DNA from: Proteles cristata cristata
Taxonomy: Eukaryota > Chordata > Mammalia > Carnivora > Hyaenidae
Direction of reading: 5' to 3'
Assembly (NCBI GenBank): GCA_017311185.1
Contig: JAESUZ010002551.1
Location: 2,852,001-2,916,000, forward strand
Length of the DNA stretch: 64,000 nt
Shown piece by piece: positions 57,992 to 64,000 of this stretch (the first letter of the stretch is position 1; every line of letters begins with the position of its first letter). Under the pieces are notes generated by a model. That model saw nothing but the letters and a program-made list of their open reading frames with translations. It was not told the origin of the DNA and did not search any database. Both the position numbers and the translations under genes were made by a program.

Positions 57992-58193
57992 TTTTTAAAA
58001 TTTATTTAGAGAGAGAGTGAGCACATGTGCATGCAAGCAGGATGGGGTCAGGGTAGAGATAGGGAGAGAGAGAAGCCTAAGCAAGCTCCATGCTCTGCAG
58101 AGTCCCACATGGGACTTGATCTCATGACTGCGAGATCACGCCCTGAGCCGACATCAGAGTCAGACACTCATCCGACTGAGCAGTCAGGCAACA
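57992..58193 (-). mobile_element. Carnivore SINE
   Basis: TTTTTAAAATTTATTTAGAG, AGCAAGCTCCATGCTCTGCA, GGGACTTGATCTCATGACTG and head end CCGACTGAGCAGTCAGGC. It lies tail-to-tail with the SINE at 57762-57955, about 36 bp away. Confidence 0.9.
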
Positions 58194-59289
58194 TGATTGT
58201 TAAAATCAATTCAAGAAATTTCTTCTCAGTTCTCTGAGACAGTTTAGCCATGATGTAACATCAGTCTGACTGGTAGTAAAACCTGAATAACCTTAAAAAA
58301 ATTATCGAGCTATATATTTTTCTTATGCATGAATATTTAGTTATCAGCTGTGGCTAAACTAGTTTTATATTTTATTATATTTAATGATTTCACTAGCCCA
58401 TAACTGCCGACATAGGTAATTTTTTTAAAACTCAGGATATAAGGATCCTCCAAGAATGAGATCTAGACTTTCTACAAAATACATATATGTAGAGTTAATC
58501 TTCCAGCAATTTAATAAGAAGTTATTGAATTGAATAATGGGGAATGGTAGTGGGATTCAATCCTAAAATCTCCTGGATTAGAGATGGTTTTATAACTACA
58601 AATAGAGCCAGCACAGGAAACCTTGTTCTTCTGGTCCAAATTTAAGCTGCTGCTCATTTTTAAATATTTTAATTTTTGAATAGTGAATTATATTGAAATG
58701 AGGACTCCTTAGTACTAGAGCCATATATCCTCATGTAAGTATTTTAAAGTATTTTAAGTTGTGAACAAAAGTATAGCTGGAAAAGCCATCTACTTGATGG
58801 TTAGCGTTTGGGGATCCTAGTCAGCTGGCTTTGTTGATTGATAATTACCATGTGTTGCTTTCCTGTATAAAGTCTGTGTTTTCATTGCTATCTGTAGGAC
58901 TTAATCTTTCTTAATGGCAAATTACTGCTGTCAGTGGTTTTAATGTTAGCAGCTTAGAAGAGTTAACCAATTCTCCTTAAAAGCCAAACTCAGTTTGCTT
59001 CCTTAAGGATATTGGTGGCATGTTCTCTCCAGCTAATTATACTCACTTTAATGGAATTGAAAAATAAGATGACTTGCTGTGCTTCTGTTTTATGTCTTTC
59101 TCAAAATTTTACATTTTTGCAAATGGATAATTATTATGACCTCATGGGTGCTCATTTTACCATCAGGGATTTCTTGTTTTATGCAATCTATACCTCGTTG
59201 AATCATATTGATATAGTGATGGGATCAATACTGGTAACTGGACTGAGGAATAATAAGATTAGAAGTACTAGTGGCCGTTGAAGAAATAG
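58194..59289. other. Unique intronic sequence
   Basis: About 1.1 kb, no exon or repeat recognised; the 89-codon frame at 59012-59281 (+) has no match I know. Confidence 0.45.
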
Positions 59290-59500
59290 CAAATGCTGGT
59301 ATGGTACTAACTATGTGCTGAGTATTAGTCTAATAAATGTTTCACATATGCTAAGTTATGTAGTCCTCCAATAGTTGCATTGTTATCCTCGTTTTGCAGT
59401 GAGGAAACAAAGACACAGAAAGTTTAATGAACTTGCCCAAGAACTTAAATCCAAATAGTCTGGTGCCAGAATTGCCACTATTATTCACTATAGTCTACTT
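59290..59500 (+). repeat. MIR SINE
   Basis: TAACTATGTGCTGAGTATTA, TTGTTATCCTCGTTTTGCAG, TGAGGAAACAAAGACACAGA and TGAACTTGCCCAAGAACTTA follow MIR order. Confidence 0.85.
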
Positions 59501-59749
59501 TCTGTATGGAAACAAATAATAATAGAGGAATCAGAATACAAATATTTAAGTTAAAACACTTCACTTTGCCATTTTCAATTACTTCTCCATTGGCACTTGT
59601 TTTAGTAAGCCACACATTGAAGATGTAATCATTTGGTTTAGGTGAGTCTCAATTATTCTAAAAATAAAATTTCTATTATTCTAAAGAAAACCAAATGCCC
59701 TCTAAGGAAGCCCTGTTTTTTCAGCCATTTTCTCTTGGGGTTTATTTAT
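59501..59749. other. Unique intronic sequence
   Basis: Nothing recognised. Confidence 0.4.
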
Positions 59750-59957
59750 TTAATAAAAAAATTTTTTTTAATGTTTATTCATTTTTGAGAGAGCATGAAC
59801 GGGGTGCCCAAGACAGAAGGAGACATACAATCCAAAGCAGTCTCCAGGCTCTGAGCTGTCAGCACAGAGCTCAACGTGTGGCTCGAACTCCAGAGCCCTG
59901 AGATCATGAACTGAGCCGAAGTCTGATGCTTAATCAACTGAGCCATCCAGGTGCCCC
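59750..59957 (-). mobile_element. Carnivore SINE
   Basis: TTTAATGTTTATTCATTTTT, AGCAGTCTCCAGGCTCTGAG, GTGTGGCTCGAACTCCAG and head end GCCATCCAGGTGCCCC. The flanks share a diverged TTCTTRGGGTTTATTT-like duplication. Confidence 0.93.
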
Positions 59958-61689
59958 TTTTTCTTAGGGTTTATTTTTAATCATTCTTTCTTCTCCATAG
60001 AGGTTAGACTGTATATTGTTCAGTACAGGGAATCACCAGGCTCCTAAATTATAACCCTTTGAAATATGTTACTGTCTTGCACATGGCAAACACATGGCTC
60101 AATTCTTATGCCCATCTCATGTGTATATGTAAATTTATTTGCATCTGGAGGAAATGTGAAGTTTTATGGACAAGAGTAACTAAGCTGAAACTGAAACATA
60201 TCATCCTGCCAAGAGACTAGAAGATATTTGGTTATATTTCTGCCAACGTGCATCAAAATACCCATCCCCCTCTATTTCCCCACGTGTGTGCAACCACACA
60301 CACTCACAGGAAGAGTAAAAGAGCTACACAAATTTAATTTAAAAATTGGTAAGGTGTTTGTTTCTTCCTTACATGTGGTATTTATTCTGGGTATGTCTCC
60401 TAACTTTATTTTTTTAGCCACAGCTAGTCATCTATTTAGTATCTTTTTGATGAGCTGGACAGTGTGTGCATTTTTCCCTTGGCAGGCTTGGGCAGACATA
60501 TGCTCCTCTGCCATCTTGTCATCAGTGTGGTTTCAGGAAGGTCTCACATTTCATGATTTGATTCTCTTTGCATTATAGAAAGAAATTCTTTGGGGATTAA
60601 GTAAATTTTCCTTTCCCTTGGGATTGAAGTAAGGTTGCTGTAGGTCCATCGTCATGTATAATGCATCAGCTACCTTAATGGCATTGTTGAGATTGCAAGT
60701 AGTCTTAACTTTGTAGCCTGAAGAAAATATATTGGCGCATTACCAGTTTATACAGGTCAGGTATCTTAGGGGTAGGAGCAGGGAGAAATGAAAAGTGACA
60801 GCTGGTATCAGCGTGAGTTCTGTTTCGAAGCTCTGTTTGTAACCAGTTTCAGTAGAAAGTCCTCTTTATTTTAAGTGTAAGATTTTTTTTCCAATTAAGT
60901 ACCTAAATAATCATTTCATCTGTTAATATTCAAAGTATGATCCATAAACTTAAAAAGACATGTTCAGTCATAAATTAAAACAAAAGAGCATTAACGAATG
61001 GTATTTCTATGTTTAGAACCAATTAACTATTTTGTAATAGAATATTATTCCTACTTTAATTCTAATTATAGAATTAATTTTTCGTTATATAATATCTTAT
61101 ATAAATCTACTGTTGCAAAATTTTTTGAATTTAGAATGAACAATTACTAGAGTAATTATGATTGAACGGGAAGTTGTGGAAATGTTTTTGACAAGTTTGA
61201 AACTGGTTTGAAGCAAAAAAAAAAAAATCATAGATTATTCCCTAGTGTTGTCCTAGTGTTATTTTCTTACTCATTTATAAAAAATTCTTATTTTCCAGTG
61301 AATAAGTGGCTATTATAAAAATAAGAACAGGTAATAAAGAGCAGAGAATACCTTGGCTTTCAGTGGTTTGAGTATTTATAGCCATTGTTGGGGGGCAGTA
61401 ATTGATCAGGGCTCCTTTTGATGTTTTATCATAACAGCCTTTTTGTTGCATATAAGAGTTAGAACAGGAGGTAGATGCAAGTGGACCTGATTATCCCTGT
61501 GGGAAACTTCTAAAAACTTAACGCATGTGGAGTTTAAGTAACTAAAAATGGTGACATTAGAGATTAATGCAGAGTGGGGGAAAAAGCCTAAATTCTCAGG
61601 TACCCTGTTTGTGTTCTCACTTCTTCGTTCCTTGTATGTTGAATGCTTGCCATCAGTTCAGGGATGTAGCTATGAATAGTATGATACAT
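59958..61689. other. Unique intronic sequence
   Basis: About 1.7 kb, no recognised exon or repeat. The 116-codon frame at 60228-60578 (+) has no known match or splice context. Confidence 0.45.
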
Positions 61690-62090
61690 TTCTCACTCTC
61701 ACCACTTGTAGTTCAGTGGGGATGACAGGCATAATGAAAATAACTACCAAAAGAGCTTTTCAAATGGCAGTTATGAAAGTACTGTAAAGGGAATTAAGTC
61801 CACGTTGTCCTGAAAGCATTTTATGGGAGACCTCATCTAGTTTGCGTGGTAAGGAAAGACTTCCTTAAGGAAATGATATGAATTCTGAAGTTTGAAAGAT
61901 AAGTCAGACGCAGGTGAAATGGGAGAGGAACAGCTTTGCAGGAAGTGAAATTAGCATGTGTAAGGATTCGGAGGCCCTGATGCAGGATCTTGCTGTCTGA
62001 GAGAAACAGAAAGAAACCAGAGAGGGCGGATAGAGCAGGAGGTGGTACAAGAAGGGATGGGATCAAAGCAGGAGTATGATCTTTGACCAG
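61690..62090 (-). repeat. L2-related old repeat (antisense)
   Basis: GGTAAGGAAAGACTTCCTTA, GGAAATGATATGAATTCTGA and GGAGGCCCTGATGCAGGATC resemble the antisense L2-type phrases GTCAGGGAAGGCCTCTCTGA and AGGCCCTGAGGCAGGA. Family assignment is tentative. Confidence 0.5.
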
Positions 62091-62211
62091 AGGCTCAACT
62101 CACAGAAATCAAGTATGACCTACAAGAATTAGACCAGTCCTGCCTTTGATTTTTCTCTCTTCTTGATATTCTCAAAAATCTGGAAGAGTATTTATTTAAA
62201 AATTTTTTTTA

Positions 62212-62414
62212 ATCTTTTTTTTTTTTTTTTTAATTTTCTGAGAGAGACAGTGCAAGCGGGGGAGGCACAGAGAGAGAGGGAGACACAGAATCTGAAGTAG
62301 GCTCCAGGCTCTGAGCTGACAGCGCAGAGCCCAAGGCGGGGCTCGAATCCACAGACTGTGAGATCATGACCTGAGCCCAAGTCGGATGTTCAACCGATTG
62401 AGCCACGGCGCCCC
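62212..62414 (-). mobile_element. Carnivore SINE
   Basis: Long T-run, AATTTTCTGAGAGAGACAGT, GTAGGCTCCAGGCTCTGAGC, GGCGGGGCTCGAATCCACAG and head end GAGCCACGGCGCCCC. Confidence 0.94.
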
Positions 62415-62689
62415 AGTGGGAATACTTTTAACTGTCTCCAGAAGGCAGAATTAGTCAATTTGGTAATTCTGAGTGGAGTCAGTAGACATTCCATGTGGCA
62501 ATTAGATTTTTGCCCAGAGTAAGTGCTGTCTTCTTGAGTTTCTTCATGCTACTTTTCTCATTAGAAAAAAAAATGGGTTCTTACATTTTTTCTTGAGTAG
62601 TGATAACAGATGAAATTAAGCACTTCTTTTGTTTCAAAGTCTGGAAGAGGTCTGTAGTTTGGAAGCAGTAAACCTTAAAGACCGATAGT

Positions 62690-62880
62690 ATCATTAGGCC
62701 TAGACAGTCCTAAATTCATATCCTGACTCTGCCAATTTGTATTTGTATGGCCTTGGACAGTACTTATTCTTTCTTTCTTTGATTTTCCTCATCTGTTAAA
62801 TGAGTCAGACAAACATGTAGCCCAGAGCTTTGGGTAGAGAAAGTGCCCCATAAATACCAGTTTTGATATTATTATTAATG
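62690..62880 (-). repeat. MIR SINE (antisense)
   Basis: TATCCTGACTCTGCCAATTT, GTATGGCCTTGGACAGTACT, TTTTCCTCATCTGTTAAATG and AGTGCCCCATAAATACCAG are antisense MIR. Confidence 0.85.
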
Positions 62881-63029
62881 TAAAGTGACTGTTTGTAAAG
62901 AATTTCTAGTTAGGCCTTTGGTGGCTTCTGCCCATTCTTACTGCCAGTTCCTGATCCTACTCAGGGCACAGGAGGCATAGCCGGATCAACAAAAGCTATC
63001 TTTCATGCTCTGCTTCGTAATAAGATAGT

Positions 63030-63175
63030 CACCTGTGCCTCAAGACTGTAAATTCCATGAGAAGTTACTCCAAGGGTAAGCTCCTGTGGAAACTTGTAGT
63101 GTGTACCTAGCATTATGGATACCTAGGCGACAATACGTATCTGTTGAACAAAAAATTAAGTGAATGAATTAAGCC
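63030..63175 (+). repeat. L2 LINE 3' end
   Basis: CTCAAGACTGTAAATTCCAT, GTGTGTACCTAGCATTATGG and TATCTGTTGAACAAAAAATT with GTGAATGAATTAA follow the L2 3' end. Confidence 0.65.
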
Positions 63176-63916
63176 TATCATTAGGAAATTAGGTAGTTGC
63201 TCCTGTTCATCCAACACTGTATGGGGAGAAGTCCAGTTTGGACAGGCCTGAGAGAGCCTGTTTTTCCCCCTGCTGTAAAAAGATGCAGTAAGTATAAACA
63301 GGAATACCAAGAACCAGAGAGTGAGCCTCACATCTGCTCACCTAGCACTAAGTTCATCACCTGTGCTGAGGCTCACACCCACGTGTTTCTTTTCCAAAGT
63401 ATTTTAGAGCCACTTCTAAGTCAATTTTAAGTCATAAAATACTAGCAGCTGACCTGTGATATAAATTTCTATGGTTTTAAATACTTAAAACATTAAAAAT
63501 TGCATATAACATATCCATGTATACAGTTAAAATGTTAGTAATTTGCTATATGTGCTTCACATCTTCTCAAGGATTTTAAAATCTAGTTCTGTATTATTGT
63601 GTCTCCTATTTTATTTCTATTTATTTATGCCTTTATTGATTTACTTGATCAATCCTGTAACTTTTTTAAAAAACATTTTTTTCTAAGAATCAGCTTTACT
63701 TTTGTTACTAATGTTTACTTGCTTTTACTTTAAAAGCACTTCTCTTTGTTCTTTTCATAACTCATTGAGTTAAATGTTTAGCTTATTCATTATTTTCTCT
63801 AAGCATCTAGGAATGTAAAATTTACTCTTAAGTACTATTTTAGTAGTATTCATGAAGTTCTGATACCTAGAGATTTTCGTTGTCCATATATTTTTTTCCG
63901 TAATTTATACCATGAT
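63176..63916. other. Unique intronic sequence
   Basis: AT-rich, no recognisable feature. Confidence 0.45.
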
Positions 63917-64000
63917 TTTTTTAAGTTTATTTATTTATTCAGAGAGAAAGTACACATGAGCAGGGGAGGGGCAGAGACAGAGGTAGAGAGATCATCCGAA
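63917..64000 (-). mobile_element. Carnivore SINE cut by the window end
   Basis: TTTTTTAAGTTTATTTATTT, AGAGAGAAAGTACACATGAG and GGGGAGGGGCAGAGACAGAG are the tail and GA-rich part of an antisense SINE; its head lies beyond the window. Confidence 0.9.

Noticed and set aside
60228..60578. 116-codon frame as a gene
   Set aside because: No recognised match; its composition looks like translated intron.

Overview
This is a mammalian nuclear window, almost entirely intron and interspersed repeats. Many tRNA-derived carnivore SINEs (head GGCGCCTGGGTGGCTCAG, TC-rich middle, A-rich tail) place it in Carnivora, and their feliform type points to a cat-like (feliform) carnivore. Five young copies carry a shared 4-base insertion that may mark a non-felid feliform lineage; that is an inference. 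The background is AT-rich and CpG-poor, with no CpG island, no tRNA or rRNA gene and no CRISPR array.

The only coding sequence I can support is one 67-bp internal exon at 49975-50041 on the + strand, with a good acceptor and donor. It encodes 22 residues that match what I know of the prodomain of ADAM22, the catalytically inactive synaptic ADAM protein that binds LGI1. If so, the window is early intron, one exon, then more intron of ADAM22, read left to right. I see no other ADAM22 exon.

Layout. 1-9.5 kb: unique intron with MIR, SINEs, an antisense L1 5' region (about 6977-8560) and a tail-to-tail SINE pair. 9.5-17.4 kb: an ancient L1-like segment and a recent large inverted duplication (left arm 10501-12013, right arm 16001-16999, about 97-98% identical by eye, spacer about 4 kb). 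17.4-27.9 kb: mostly unique intron with a MaLR LTR and old L1. 27.9-29.3 kb: an antisense L1 ORF2 fragment cut at both ends. 29.3-45 kb: dense old repeats (L1M/HAL1-like, L2, MIR, a Tigger-like DNA element, an unnamed purine-rich ancient family) with young SINEs. 45-50 kb: SINEs, unique intron, a GT/GA microsatellite, then the exon. 50-64 kb: intron with MaLR, MIR, L1M, L2 and SINE copies.

The most unusual structure is the inverted duplication. Its left arm lies in continuous older sequence and is complete. Its right arm lacks about 0.5 kb and truncates a MER5A element on one side and an L1 on the other, so the right arm looks like the derived copy. All repeat family names come from recognition by eye, not a database search.
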